Positions 18,997 to 27,458 of a stretch of 64,000 nucleotides of DNA are shown one piece after another. The notes under the pieces were generated by a model that was not told the origin of the DNA, made no database searches, and saw only the letters and a program-made list of their open reading frames with translations. The stretch is from Spongiibacter marinus (lineage in GTDB: Bacteria > Pseudomonadota > Gammaproteobacteria > Pseudomonadales > Spongiibacteraceae), in assembly GCF_016906995.1 (NCBI RefSeq), contig NZ_JAFBBD010000006.1, positions 222,438 through 286,437 on the forward strand, given 5' to 3'. Made by a program: the position numbers and the translations under genes. Numbering within the stretch: position 1 is the first letter of the stretch; every line of letters starts with the position of its first letter.

Positions 18997-20165
18997 TCCT
19001 CCGTAGCGTTGTGCAGCGTTGACGCAAGCGTGTCGGCCATAAACAAGTCGGGCAGCCGCTTGACCGGCTGTCCGTTACCGTCGAGTACCACTGCAAACGG
19101 CAGACCGGCGCCGCCGAACTCGCGCAGATAACGTTGCAGGCGTTCATCGGGCCGTGTCAGATCGGCGCGCAGAGTGAGCGCGTTTGCCGCGCGAGCAGCC
19201 TCGACCACACGCCGGTCGCGGTAAACGGTCTGCTCGAGCACTTTGCAGTTGATGCACCAGTCGGCGGTGAATTCAATCAGCACCGGCTGCCGTGCAGCGC
19301 GTGCATCGGCCAGCGCCTGCATGGTCAGCGGCCGCCAGGCCAGGGTATCGGTCCCGGCGCGATCCGGTTGCGGCCAGAGCGCGAGCGCCGTGGCCACCGT
19401 GCCGGCCAGGACCAACGCCGGTACCAGGCGCGCCCGGAGATCGGGGCCGTCCCATAGCGTGCGCAGCAGCCAGAAGGTAAGCACGGTGGCCCAGGCCGTC
19501 CATAGCAGCGGCCCCAGATTGCCCGGGAGCACGGTAGCCGCGAAGAACACCGCACCGGCCAGCAGGACCAGGCCCAGAAATTGCTGGATGCGAAGCAGCC
19601 AGGCGCCGCCGCGGGGTATTCGCGCGATCAGGCCGGGGCGGACCAGCAGGATCAGATAGGGCAGCGCCAGGCCCACACCGACTGCCAGAAAAATCGCCAC
19701 GATGGCAGCCGGCGACTGGGTCAGGGCGAAGGCCAGTACACCACCCAGAAATGGCCCGGTGCAGGGGGTGGAGAGCACCGCCGCCAACAGACCGGCGAAG
19801 TAGGGCTCGGCGTAGCCCGACCCCCGCACCCGGTAGGCCCACTGCGGTGGCTGAAACCCGCGCCCGGCCAGGCTCCAAACACCGAGGCCGGCGAGCACGG
19901 CGGCGAGCGTCAACCGGAATGAAGCCGAGTGAAACAGGGCGCCCCAGGTCCAGTTCAACCAGGCAGTGGCCACCGCCAGCGCCCCGAAAAACGTCAGCGT
20001 TCCGCCCAGTAGCGCGCTGCCGGCGAGCAGACGCCGGCCGGCACCATCGCCGACCACTCGGCCGATGCTGCGCAGCTTGATCGGCAGTGCCGGCAATACG
20101 CAGGGCGTGAGATTGAGCAGCACGCCGGCGGCCGTCGCCAGCAACAGGTACTGCCAGAGGCTCAT
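18993..20165 (-). CDS. dsbD: DsbD-like thiol:disulfide interchange protein (membrane core + thioredoxin)
   Basis: A 390-aa protein from the ATG at 20165, which has GGAG 9-12 bp upstream; a longer frame at 20294 adds 43 residues with no membrane signal. The N-terminal two-thirds are the CcdA/DsbD eight-helix electron conduit with 'LNLTPCVLPALPIK' and 'LSTPCTGPFLGGVLAF', which hold the two redox cysteines. The C-terminal thioredoxin domain has 'FTADWCINCKVLEQ'. It moves electrons from cytoplasmic thioredoxin to the periplasm, useful for repairing thiols damaged by Cu, Ag or Hg. Confidence 0.87.
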   Translation of the reverse strand: MSLWQYLLLATAAGVLLNLTPCVLPALPIKLRSIGRVVGDGAGRRLLAGSALLGGTLTFFGALAVATAWLNWTWGALFHSASFRLTLAAVLAGLGVWSLAGRGFQPPQWAYRVRGSGYAEPYFAGLLAAVLSTPCTGPFLGGVLAFALTQSPAAIVAIFLAVGVGLALPYLILLVRPGLIARIPRGGAWLLRIQQFLGLVLLAGAVFFAATVLPGNLGPLLWTAWATVLTFWLLRTLWDGPDLRARLVPALVLAGTVATALALWPQPDRAGTDTLAWRPLTMQALADARAARQPVLIEFTADWCINCKVLEQTVYRDRRVVEAARAANALTLRADLTRPDERLQRYLREFGGAGLPFAVVLDGNGQPVKRLPDLFMADTLASTLHNATEE

Positions 20166-20292
20166 GGCGGGTACTCCATTCCCCGCCTGTTCAAGGTGAT
20201 GCAGGTTACGGCGAAAAGGAAAGGTACCGCAGAAACGACTCTCCGCATGTTTTTCATGGTTGCTAAAGTTGCCTGATAAGGGGGCTCTGGCC

Positions 20293-20319
20293 AAAAATGG
20301 GCGCGGTTACCCGCGCCCA
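20293..20319 (-). terminator. Rho-independent terminator of the peroxiredoxin gene
   Basis: On the minus strand, a 9-bp GC stem TGGGCGCGG / CCGCGCCCA with a 4-nt loop is followed by five Ts. It lies 25 bp after the peroxiredoxin stop and separates that gene from the dsbD pair. Confidence 0.85.
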
Positions 20320-20343
20320 CGAAAGGCTGGTTACAGACACGCA

Positions 20344-20979
20344 TCAACGGTTCGGCTGTTTGGTCACCCGAAGGTAAGGCTTGAGGGTCTTCCAGCCTTC
20401 CGGAAAGTGCACCTTGGCCTCATCATCGGACAGCGACGGCAGGATGATCACGTCGTCCCCGTCGCGCCAGCTCACCGGTGTGGCGACCTTGTAGGCGTCG
20501 GTCAATTGAATCGAGTCGATCACCCGCAGGATCTCGTCGAAATTGCGGCCCGCGCTCTTCGGATAGGTCAGCGTCATCCGAACCTTCTTGTTCGGATCGA
20601 TCAGAAACACCGAACGCACGGTCGAACTGTCATCCTCACCGGGATGCAGCATGTCGTAAAGCTGTGCGACCTTCCTGTTCTCATCCCCGATAATGGGGAA
20701 GTTGACCGCGTGGCCCTGGGTCTCCTCGATATCGCCGGACCAGGCTTTGTGATCCTCCACCGAATCCACCGAAACGGCGATCACCTTGCACTGGCGTTTG
20801 GCGAATTCGTCCTTCAGCCTGGCGGTCTCGCCCAGTTCGGTGGTGCATACCGGCGTGAAATCGGCCGGGTGGGAGAACAGTACGGCCCACCCGTCGCCGA
20901 TCCAGTCGTGGAAGTTGATCCGGCCTTCAGTGGTATCCGCCTCGAAGTCGGGGGCGGTATCGCCTAGATGTAAGCTCAT
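20344..20979 (-). CDS. 1-Cys peroxiredoxin (Prx6 type)
   Basis: A 211-aa AhpC/TSA-family peroxidase. The ATG at 20979 has GGAGG 8 bp upstream; an upstream frame adds only unlikely residues. The peroxidatic cysteine is C45 in 'HPADFTPVCTTELG', and the longer Prx6-type C-terminal domain ('VATPVSWRDGDDVIILPSL', 'FPEGWKTLKPYLR') is present. No clear resolving cysteine is seen. It reduces hydrogen and lipid peroxides and fits a role against metal-induced oxidative stress. Confidence 0.93.
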   Translation of the reverse strand: MSLHLGDTAPDFEADTTEGRINFHDWIGDGWAVLFSHPADFTPVCTTELGETARLKDEFAKRQCKVIAVSVDSVEDHKAWSGDIEETQGHAVNFPIIGDENRKVAQLYDMLHPGEDDSSTVRSVFLIDPNKKVRMTLTYPKSAGRNFDEILRVIDSIQLTDAYKVATPVSWRDGDDVIILPSLSDDEAKVHFPEGWKTLKPYLRVTKQPNR

Positions 20980-21111
20980 GATAGAACCCTCCATACGTAC
21001 GTTTGGGAAAAGAAAAGAAAATCGGCACCATTGCCGGATCGATCGGGACAAGGAATCTGTCGCTTTGAAAGCGCGTATTGATTCGGTGTCCTTATTTCGG
21101 CATAAGACCGC

Positions 21112-21216
21112 TCAGGGCCTGGCATAAACGTCGCTTCGCAGCGTGTAAATGACTACAGCCATGGCAAAGGCCATCAGCGACAGTAGCGCCATGGCGTGGT
21201 GCAGATGCTTTGTCAT
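21112..21216 (-). CDS. 34-aa single-helix membrane peptide
   Basis: The frame MTKHLHHAMALLSLM... encodes one transmembrane helix with a positively charged and His-rich start and 'SDVYARP' at the end. A GTGGAG lies 10-15 bp before the ATG. A longer same-frame ORF from 21474 has no coding look before this point. Similar tiny membrane proteins occur in metal operons, but no family is recognised. Confidence 0.4.
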   Translation of the reverse strand: MTKHLHHAMALLSLMAFAMAVVIYTLRSDVYARP

Positions 21217-21331
21217 CAGAATGTAACTCCACGTGGTTTCGATGATTATCCGGTTAGATCGTTCCCGCAGCGATACAACGCACGCGACTGCGGGAATTCC
21301 GGATGTCTTAGGCGCGATCAGCGCCCATCGA

Positions 21332-21661
21332 TCAGGCCTGTGCGTGACGTGGAGGGAAGGGATCGGGCCCGGGCAGGAGTCGGCCGTGAAGTACGCCCAA
21401 CAGAAAATCGGGTACGTCGCGAGTGCGGAGTGTACTCGCAGGGTCAGCACTGTTGATGGCCGCGACAGCGCCACAAGCCGGCATAGAGCAGGGCGCCGTA
21501 ACGGCTGTTGAGTCTTGCTGGTGGGATGAATCAGTCCGGCAAAGAGCGCAATCGCCAGCTTGATTGACCGACGGCATGGACCACGCCATCGCGGTCGGGC
21601 CTGCCACCAGGCCGCCGGATACGAATGCTATCAATAACAATTTGGCAATTTGCAATTTCAC
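21332..21661 (-). CDS. Small secreted Cys-containing protein
   Basis: A 109-aa product from a GTG. The signal peptide 'KLQIAKLLLIAFVSGGLVAGPTAMAWS' is followed by 'GDCALCRTDSS' and 'APCSMPACGAV', a Cys pattern like small periplasmic proteins found in copper and mercury clusters. No domain is recognised and no strong ribosome site is visible. It would be co-directional with the downstream 34-aa peptide and peroxiredoxin. Confidence 0.45.
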   Translation of the reverse strand: MKLQIAKLLLIAFVSGGLVAGPTAMAWSMPSVNQAGDCALCRTDSSHQQDSTAVTAPCSMPACGAVAAINSADPASTLRTRDVPDFLLGVLHGRLLPGPDPFPPRHAQA

Positions 21662-21718
21662 GGGTTTACGATAGCCGCTCGCATCCCGAACTTCAATACC
21701 GGCTGTTGTCGAGTCAAT

Positions 21719-21830
21719 ACCCGGAGGTAGGACCCTGGCCTATAACTCCGCACGCCAACCGCAGCGCGTTGCTGATCACCGACACCGAGGACAGGCTCAT
21801 CGCCGCGGCGGCGATGTTGCACATGGTGCT
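21719..21830 (-). pseudogene. C-terminal remnant of a copper P-type ATPase
   Basis: The minus strand encodes '[21 protein letters not shown]', the last cytosolic-membrane segment typical of CopA-type ATPases (compare '[21 protein letters not shown]' at 42955-43020). Nothing else of the gene remains. It marks an older copper locus deleted at this place. Confidence 0.6.
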
Positions 21831-21975
21831 TTCGGACAACCGTCGATCCTTGGATGGATCGGCCTATTGAGTATCCTGGTGCACTTGAGCACAGGTTTTC
21901 TAGCGGCAATATACCTGCTCCGAACAGTTCTGCTAATTCTTCTGTGTTTGGTGAACGCTGGCTGTTTAGTCTCGT

Positions 21976-22953
21976 TTAGCCTAAGAAGGTTTGACGCGGA
22001 AGATATCGTCGGCTGTCACCCCTAAAATTTTCCATCAAAGTGCTTAGCGGCTCAGGAAGTTCATCAAATGAAGCTGGTGCCTGTGTTAGTTCTTTCAACT
22101 GATTGTCGATAGTTGTGCGATCAAAAAAGTGCAGCACCCAAAATAGAAACATCATTTGCTCCCGTTCGTTCTCTTCGACAAGGCCGAGTTGGGCAGCATG
22201 CCAAACGATTCCGGTGTTCACCTGTATTTCCCCGAAAATGGTATGGAAATTTGGCGGTGACGAAAAGTATGCGGGGAAATATTGAACTGCAGGTATTGTA
22301 AGTTTTTCGGGCAAAGGTGAATTTTTCAGGATAAATCCTTCATATATATGGTGGTAAAATTCTTCCGCTATGAACATAAAGGGACGGAAGCTGGCGAGTC
22401 TGGATATCAAATACATGACGGTCCATTTGGCCTCAATGTACGGATGAATCCAATTTTTGATTTCGCAGACCCGGATAAGGATTAATAATGCTGCCAGGGC
22501 GTCCATATTATTCAACATGCTGATTCGATAAAGCTGACTACGGTCCGTCCATTTTCGCCATGTCCGATTGCCCGTGACTTTATCGGTCTCTTTTAGACGC
22601 TCGATCAATGCCGGATCCAATGTCCCTGTGTACGAATCCAGTTCTCCCAGTGAGGCTTCCGGGTTGGCCAAGACCAGCCAAAGCGGATGCTCAAGGATGC
22701 GCCTTGTGCCAGGCAATATCGCTTCAATGGTCTCCACCATTTTCTTACTGCGCTTGAGGCTTATTGGCGCCCCTTTTGCGTACCGGTAGAACTTGCGTGG
22801 GTAGTGCACCCAGAATTCTGGATCGGAATATTCCTGAGTACTTAAGAGCTCCCGCTCGATTTTCCCGAATGAGATGTCGCCCATCCGGTGTTTGATGGTC
22901 TGTGCATAGAGCCTGCTTGCAATAGAGCGTGCTGTTTCCCTCTGGTTCCCCAT
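21976..22953 (-). CDS. Uncharacterised 325-aa protein
   Basis: A 325-aa soluble-looking protein with no recognised family. Visible features are a basic N-terminus ('ETARSIASRLYAQTIKHRMG'), aromatic-rich central helices ('FMFIAEEFYHHIYEGFILKN') and a C-terminal 'RRYLPRQTF'. No signal peptide, Walker motif or metal motif is seen. Base composition is lower in GC than the metal genes on either side and similar to the SprT-like gene and Tn3 transposase to the right, so it probably arrived with that transposon. The ATG at 22953 is the first in frame; an unexplained out-of-frame ORF starts at 23045. Confidence 0.75.
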   Translation of the reverse strand: MGNQRETARSIASRLYAQTIKHRMGDISFGKIERELLSTQEYSDPEFWVHYPRKFYRYAKGAPISLKRSKKMVETIEAILPGTRRILEHPLWLVLANPEASLGELDSYTGTLDPALIERLKETDKVTGNRTWRKWTDRSQLYRISMLNNMDALAALLILIRVCEIKNWIHPYIEAKWTVMYLISRLASFRPFMFIAEEFYHHIYEGFILKNSPLPEKLTIPAVQYFPAYFSSPPNFHTIFGEIQVNTGIVWHAAQLGLVEENEREQMMFLFWVLHFFDRTTIDNQLKELTQAPASFDELPEPLSTLMENFRGDSRRYLPRQTFLG

Positions 22954-23269
22954 ATTTTAATGCTCACTATTTTCGATGTTTCACAGAGTTCTGCGAAACG
23001 CGATTGAAAATCTTTAACAGATTGATTTATAAGAACTATGTTCAAGGTAACTGTGTACCAAATGCTTCGTAAAGACTACTAACGGTATTCATCGTAGCTG
23101 AATTAATCTGTAGGTCACACAGGGTAGGGAGCCGCGTCGACTCCATGACGCTTTAGGAGAGCAGAAATAAATTCGAGGGAAGTTACCAATGGGACGAGCA
23201 ACAATGTGCTGTAGCACGATGGAATCGCAACATGAGAAGTGGTGACTTAGGTTTGCAATTCCGGCGTTT
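22954..23269. other. Non-coding gap
   Basis: AT-rich, with no convincing gene, terminator or transposon end. A minus-strand frame begins at 23045 (MNIVLINQSVKDFQSR...) and runs out of frame into the 325-aa gene. It has some coding flavour but no family match, and could be a frameshifted N-terminal extension. Confidence 0.3.
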
Positions 23270-24106
23270 TCATGCGGATGTAAACAGGCAGTTGCAGTCC
23301 TGACAGGCTATGTTGAGCTCGGGCTTCCCCCATACTTTTGTCAAGCAGCTTGGGCACTGATAGGTCGTTTTCCGTTTGGTTTTTGAAAGCGGGGGACTAT
23401 AAAAAGTGTCGTTAGGCAGAAGCTCACTATAGGTCGCATAGAGGTAGGATTCGGGCTCACGCGCTTCTAGTTGCCTAAGTTGGAAATCCTCGCCTTTTCC
23501 GGGGGAGTGCGCCGCTGTCAGGGCCGGCGCGGGGAGCGCTTCCCCAGGCGTGGTGAGTTCACCGTCATCAGTATTGGTCGATTCCGCGTTGCGCGCCTTT
23601 AAGCGGTAGATCCAGGGGAGAGTGAAGGACTGTTCTCTCACGAGTGAGTGACATGCCAGCATAAACAGTCCGTTCTCAATCGGATAATCGCTCATATGCT
23701 GCCCCACAATGTCACCGCCGGGTTCGCCTGTTGAGGAGGGGTGCAAGCCAACTTCGATCATTTTATAGGCCCATTCTTTGTTGTGGTAACTGCCGCGCCC
23801 AGGCGACCCATGGCAATGTTGCCAGCAATGGACCATTTCGTGGACCAAGGTCTGGAGCACCTCGATAACGCGGGATTGCCCCATGTGGGTGGGATTAATC
23901 GCGATTTCGTGGCAACGCTCGCCATCCGGAGAGGCCCAGCGCTCAGGGGCAAAATAACCGAGCAGGTCCTTTTGGCGCTGAACCGTAAAAATAACGGGAG
24001 GTAAAGCCCCGCTAAAAAGGGTGTCATTGAAGTGGTTATACGCCGTCAAGAGAGCCTGATACAGCGCTTGGGAGGGTGGCGTACGACTGACGTTTATTTC
24101 GTTCAT
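23270..24106 (-). CDS. SprT-like zinc metalloprotease domain protein
   Basis: A 278-aa protein from the ATG at 24106. The SprT-like core has 'LVHEMVHCWQHCHG' with the HExxH motif at H89-H93 and a third-ligand candidate in the following helix. The C-terminus holds a zinc ribbon, 'YQCPSCLTKVWGKPELNIACQDC'. Eukaryotic relatives (SPRTN) cut DNA-protein crosslinks; the bacterial plasmid and transposon members are uncharacterised. Its position, divergent from the transposase start, suggests it travels with the transposon and may process transposase-DNA or other crosslinked complexes (inference). Confidence 0.8.
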   Translation of the reverse strand: MNEINVSRTPPSQALYQALLTAYNHFNDTLFSGALPPVIFTVQRQKDLLGYFAPERWASPDGERCHEIAINPTHMGQSRVIEVLQTLVHEMVHCWQHCHGSPGRGSYHNKEWAYKMIEVGLHPSSTGEPGGDIVGQHMSDYPIENGLFMLACHSLVREQSFTLPWIYRLKARNAESTNTDDGELTTPGEALPAPALTAAHSPGKGEDFQLRQLEAREPESYLYATYSELLPNDTFYSPPLSKTKRKTTYQCPSCLTKVWGKPELNIACQDCNCLFTSA

Positions 24107-24239
24107 AGTACGATTATCCCACAAAACCCAGCGATTTCGGAATGGTGCGATATATCCTGTTTATGCGTTATAAATCAGTAATATGAGCGCGATTTATGAA
24201 CTAAATGCCCTGACGGATATTAAATCATAAGTGATCATA

Positions 24240-24283
24240 AAATAACCAAAAACTGTATCGTACGATACAGTTTTTGGTTATTT
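24240..24283. repeat. Perfect 44-bp palindrome before the Tn3 transposase
   Basis: Two 22-bp arms meet without a loop at 24261/24262; the centre is TCGTACGA and the arms contain ACCAAAAACTGTA. It lies between the SprT-like gene and tnpA, about 60 bp before tnpA. It could be a dimeric or tetrameric protein operator, a replication-fork signal or a recombination site. As it has no loop or T-run it does not look like a terminator. Confidence 0.85.
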
Positions 24284-24344
24284 CTTGACCAGTTAATGCA
24301 CTTAGGGCGAGTACTGGTGATGAACTTACAAGGAAGCCAAATCG

Positions 24345-27300
24345 ATGTCCACCTTGCTATCGATCGCACCCGCCAAAGAAATAAGGGAGTATGATCGCCC
24401 CCCCAAAATAACTGCACCCGACCGTCGTTCTTTTTTTGAGATACCACCTAACGCAAGGCCGTATTACAGAAAGTTACGGACGTCTATTAGCCGGCTCAAC
24501 TTCCTTCTCCAATACGGCTATTTCCGCGCGCGTTTCCGTTTTTATGAACCGGATGCCTATCCGGCGAAAGACGTCCACTTTCTTATCGGTCATCACCGCT
24601 TCCATGACCTAAAGGGCAACTCAAAAGAAGACCTCCAATCCCTGCGCGATGCAATGGTGGGGGCGACCTCGACTCGCCACCGACAGGAAATTATGCGTTT
24701 GGAAGGGTATATCGCCTTCGACCTAGAGGCTGAAGAAAGGTTGCGCGAACAGGCTCAGATCTATGCCAACCGGCAGATGAGTAAAACGGACGCCCTAGGT
24801 GCACTGGTAACTTTCTGTATTGAGCGGGGAATTGTCTTGCCTCCCATGCAGACACTGGAGGGGTTGATTGGTAGTACCTTTCAGCAGGAGGAAGACCGGC
24901 TCATTGCCGTGGTCGCGACGCACCTGAACCCACAACGCAAATCTGCGTTGCTTGATTTACTGGAGGCGGGTAGTCACCGAGCGACGTTGCTCAGTGAATC
25001 CAAATCGATTGATCAGGCCGTGAAAGCGAAATCACTGAGCAAAAATGCTCAGCGCCTTGAGGATCTTCAAGAGTTATACCTCGGGAATTTATCGGTGATC
25101 GAAGCGCTGGGCCTTACCGACCAGGCCTTAACCCATTACGCCAAATGGGTCATCAAAGCCAGAACGAGCCAATTGGGGCAGTTCCGCAATCCAAATAAAA
25201 CCTGCTTATACCTATTAGCCTTTGTCAAATTCCAGTTTTTTCAGCGCCAGGATCATGCCATGAAATCTTTCCTGGCGGTGGTCAAAACCGCCCATAACAA
25301 GGCACTCAAAATGGCCAGGGAGCGTGTCTTTGATGAGCAGGCCAAACACGCCCCGATTCTCAGCGATATTGTGAGTTCACAGCAACGCTTGATGGACTTC
25401 GCCAGTGAGATCCTCCGTATTATGGAAGACGAGAGTATGACACCGATACAGAAGAATGAGCTGGTCCGAAATCTCGCCCTGACGACCCTCGATTTTGAGG
25501 ATGATGAAGTCAGCGGCAAGGCGAATTTGGCCTCGGAGTATTTACGTCGAGCCCAGGAGCAATACCAATACTATGACACCTTGGAAGAGGGCGCCTTGGC
25601 GCTGGATCGTAAGCTCCGGCGTACGGTGAAGTTGTTGACCTTCGAAGAAGAGCACAGCGAATCTCGTTTGTTGGCGGCGGTCCAGGCTTATCAGCAACAC
25701 AAACCGGTTCCGCTCACATTTTTAACCCGAAAGGAGCAGGCAGCGGTCACCACCACGGACGGCTTGCGCGAGCACCTTGTGGTGGCCTTGCTCTTTGTTC
25801 ACATGATGAAAGCCATCAAGGGAGGGAAACTCAATCTGGCGTATGGGTTTAACTTCCGCAGTCTGCATAGTTATTTGATTGATGCTCAACGCTGGCAGAG
25901 TCAGCGTATGGATCTGCTCAGGCAGGCTGGACTGCTGGAGTATGCGGATTGTGAGACACATCTTGCGCGCCTGAAAACCAAGTTGAACAAGACTTATATC
26001 GCTGTGAATGAGCGCATTGCCTTGGGGAACAACGGGTATTTACGACCAAAACCTGGAGGCCGTTTTGGTGTTCAAACGCCGGCACTGGAAACGCCGACAC
26101 ACAAATATATTGCCGAACGCCTGAGAGAGTCGGGAAACGTTTCGATCTTGCAGATTCTGCGTGAGGTCGAACACCATTATCCCTTCCTTGGACAGTTAAC
26201 CCATCACAGTCAGCGTCATGTCACGCAAGCAGCGAACCCGCAAACTGCCTATGCGGCGCTGATGGCCTTGGGCTGCAATATTGGTCCGCACAAAATGGGC
26301 CGGCTATCACTGGGTATCAATGCCAACGAGTTGCTTGAATTCGTCAACTGGCGGATGTCGACCGACAACCTTCGCAAGGCCAATAAATCTCTGACTGATG
26401 TCATCGATGAGGTTGCGCTGAGCCGGGTCTATAAGGTGGAGGACGACCGATTGTATTCCAGCAGTGACGGCAAAAAGGTGACGGTCGCGCCCGAATCGTT
26501 ACATGCCAAGTATTCATTCAAGTATTTCGGCAAAGAAAGTGGCGTGGCGGTCTACAGTTTTGTGGATGAGAAGCAGAGCCTGTTTCACTCAACGGTATTC
26601 AGCGCGACCGAACGCGAAGCCGCCTATGTACTCGATGGCCTGGTGCACAACACGGCCGCCTTAAATCGTGTCCACGCCACCGACACGCACGGCTATACCG
26701 AAGCCCTGTTTGGACTAACCCATTTTCTGGGTATTTCCTTTGCTCCGCGCATTAAGCGTATCGAAGAGCAGGGGCTCTACGACTTTCAGGGCAAAGCATA
26801 TTACGAACAGCGAGGCTACCGACTGTTGCCGCGCAACAAAGTCGATGTCACAACGATTCGCGAGCACTGGGATGACATGCTTCGTTTTGTCTGCACCATC
26901 CGCCTCGGGGTGAGCACCGCCTCCCAGCTATTCGCCCGTCTCAATTCATACAGCAGTGACCACCCGTTGTATAAGTGCCTGAAGGCTTTCGGGCGCATTC
27001 CCAAAAGCCAATACCTCGTAACCTATTATGATGACTTGCGGCTTCGTCAGCGCGTCCAGAAGCAGTTGAATCTCGTTGAACTGTCGAACAAGTTCCACGA
27101 TGCCGTATTTTGGGATCGTAAGAGCGAGTTCCAGGTGGGCGCTAAGGAAGAACAGGAAAAGTACACGCTGGCACGATCGGTGATCCAGAACGCGATCATT
27201 CTCTGGAACTATCTGACCCTGTCCACCCAGCTGGTTGCCCTTCAAAAAGAGGATCCCGGCGCCTACGAGGCCATGGTCGAAGAAATTGGCCGAGGGTCAG

Positions 27301-27458
27301 TACTGACGTGGCGCCACGTCGACTTTCAGGGTAAATACGATTTTCGTCGACCGCCCAAAATCACCAAACGGTTTCCGCTGAAGCGCATTCAGAAACTGGA
27401 GGTAAAACCGCCGGAACGAACCATTGAGGAGCGGCTTCAGGAGTGGGACAGGCCGTGA
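24345..27458 (+). CDS. tnpA: Tn3-family transposase
   Basis: A 1037-aa replicative DDE transposase. The N-terminal DUF4158-type DNA-binding region is seen as 'RPPKITAPDRRSFFEIPPNARPYY'. The catalytic part includes 'VHATDTHGYTEALFGLTHFLG' (D780), and the C-terminal signature is 'ARSVIQNAIILWNYLTLSTQL'. The frame is intact and of normal length. The start at 24345 lies 61 bp after the 44-bp palindrome. Its 3' end overlaps the converging helicase gene by 22 bp, so no inverted repeat directly follows tnpA. Whether it recognises the outer repeats at 5613 and 54718 is unknown. Confidence 0.93.
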   Translation: MSTLLSIAPAKEIREYDRPPKITAPDRRSFFEIPPNARPYYRKLRTSISRLNFLLQYGYFRARFRFYEPDAYPAKDVHFLIGHHRFHDLKGNSKEDLQSLRDAMVGATSTRHRQEIMRLEGYIAFDLEAEERLREQAQIYANRQMSKTDALGALVTFCIERGIVLPPMQTLEGLIGSTFQQEEDRLIAVVATHLNPQRKSALLDLLEAGSHRATLLSESKSIDQAVKAKSLSKNAQRLEDLQELYLGNLSVIEALGLTDQALTHYAKWVIKARTSQLGQFRNPNKTCLYLLAFVKFQFFQRQDHAMKSFLAVVKTAHNKALKMARERVFDEQAKHAPILSDIVSSQQRLMDFASEILRIMEDESMTPIQKNELVRNLALTTLDFEDDEVSGKANLASEYLRRAQEQYQYYDTLEEGALALDRKLRRTVKLLTFEEEHSESRLLAAVQAYQQHKPVPLTFLTRKEQAAVTTTDGLREHLVVALLFVHMMKAIKGGKLNLAYGFNFRSLHSYLIDAQRWQSQRMDLLRQAGLLEYADCETHLARLKTKLNKTYIAVNERIALGNNGYLRPKPGGRFGVQTPALETPTHKYIAERLRESGNVSILQILREVEHHYPFLGQLTHHSQRHVTQAANPQTAYAALMALGCNIGPHKMGRLSLGINANELLEFVNWRMSTDNLRKANKSLTDVIDEVALSRVYKVEDDRLYSSSDGKKVTVAPESLHAKYSFKYFGKESGVAVYSFVDEKQSLFHSTVFSATEREAAYVLDGLVHNTAALNRVHATDTHGYTEALFGLTHFLGISFAPRIKRIEEQGLYDFQGKAYYEQRGYRLLPRNKVDVTTIREHWDDMLRFVCTIRLGVSTASQLFARLNSYSSDHPLYKCLKAFGRIPKSQYLVTYYDDLRLRQRVQKQLNLVELSNKFHDAVFWDRKSEFQVGAKEEQEKYTLARSVIQNAIILWNYLTLSTQLVALQKEDPGAYEAMVEEIGRGSVLTWRHVDFQGKYDFRRPPKITKRFPLKRIQKLEVKPPERTIEERLQEWDRP

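Noticed and set aside
19273..19878. 201-aa minus-strand frame inside dsbD
   Set aside because: Arg/Pro/Gly-rich reading in another frame of the same strand; the dsbD frame carries the membrane and thioredoxin motifs.
21658..21909. 83-aa minus-strand frame near the P-type ATPase tail
   Set aside because: A neighbouring frame holds the recognisable ATPase remnant; this one has no family look.
24240..24283. The 44-bp palindrome as a terminator or as the Tn3 terminal repeat
   Set aside because: It has no loop or T-run and does not begin with GGGG; both arms lie on the same side of tnpA.
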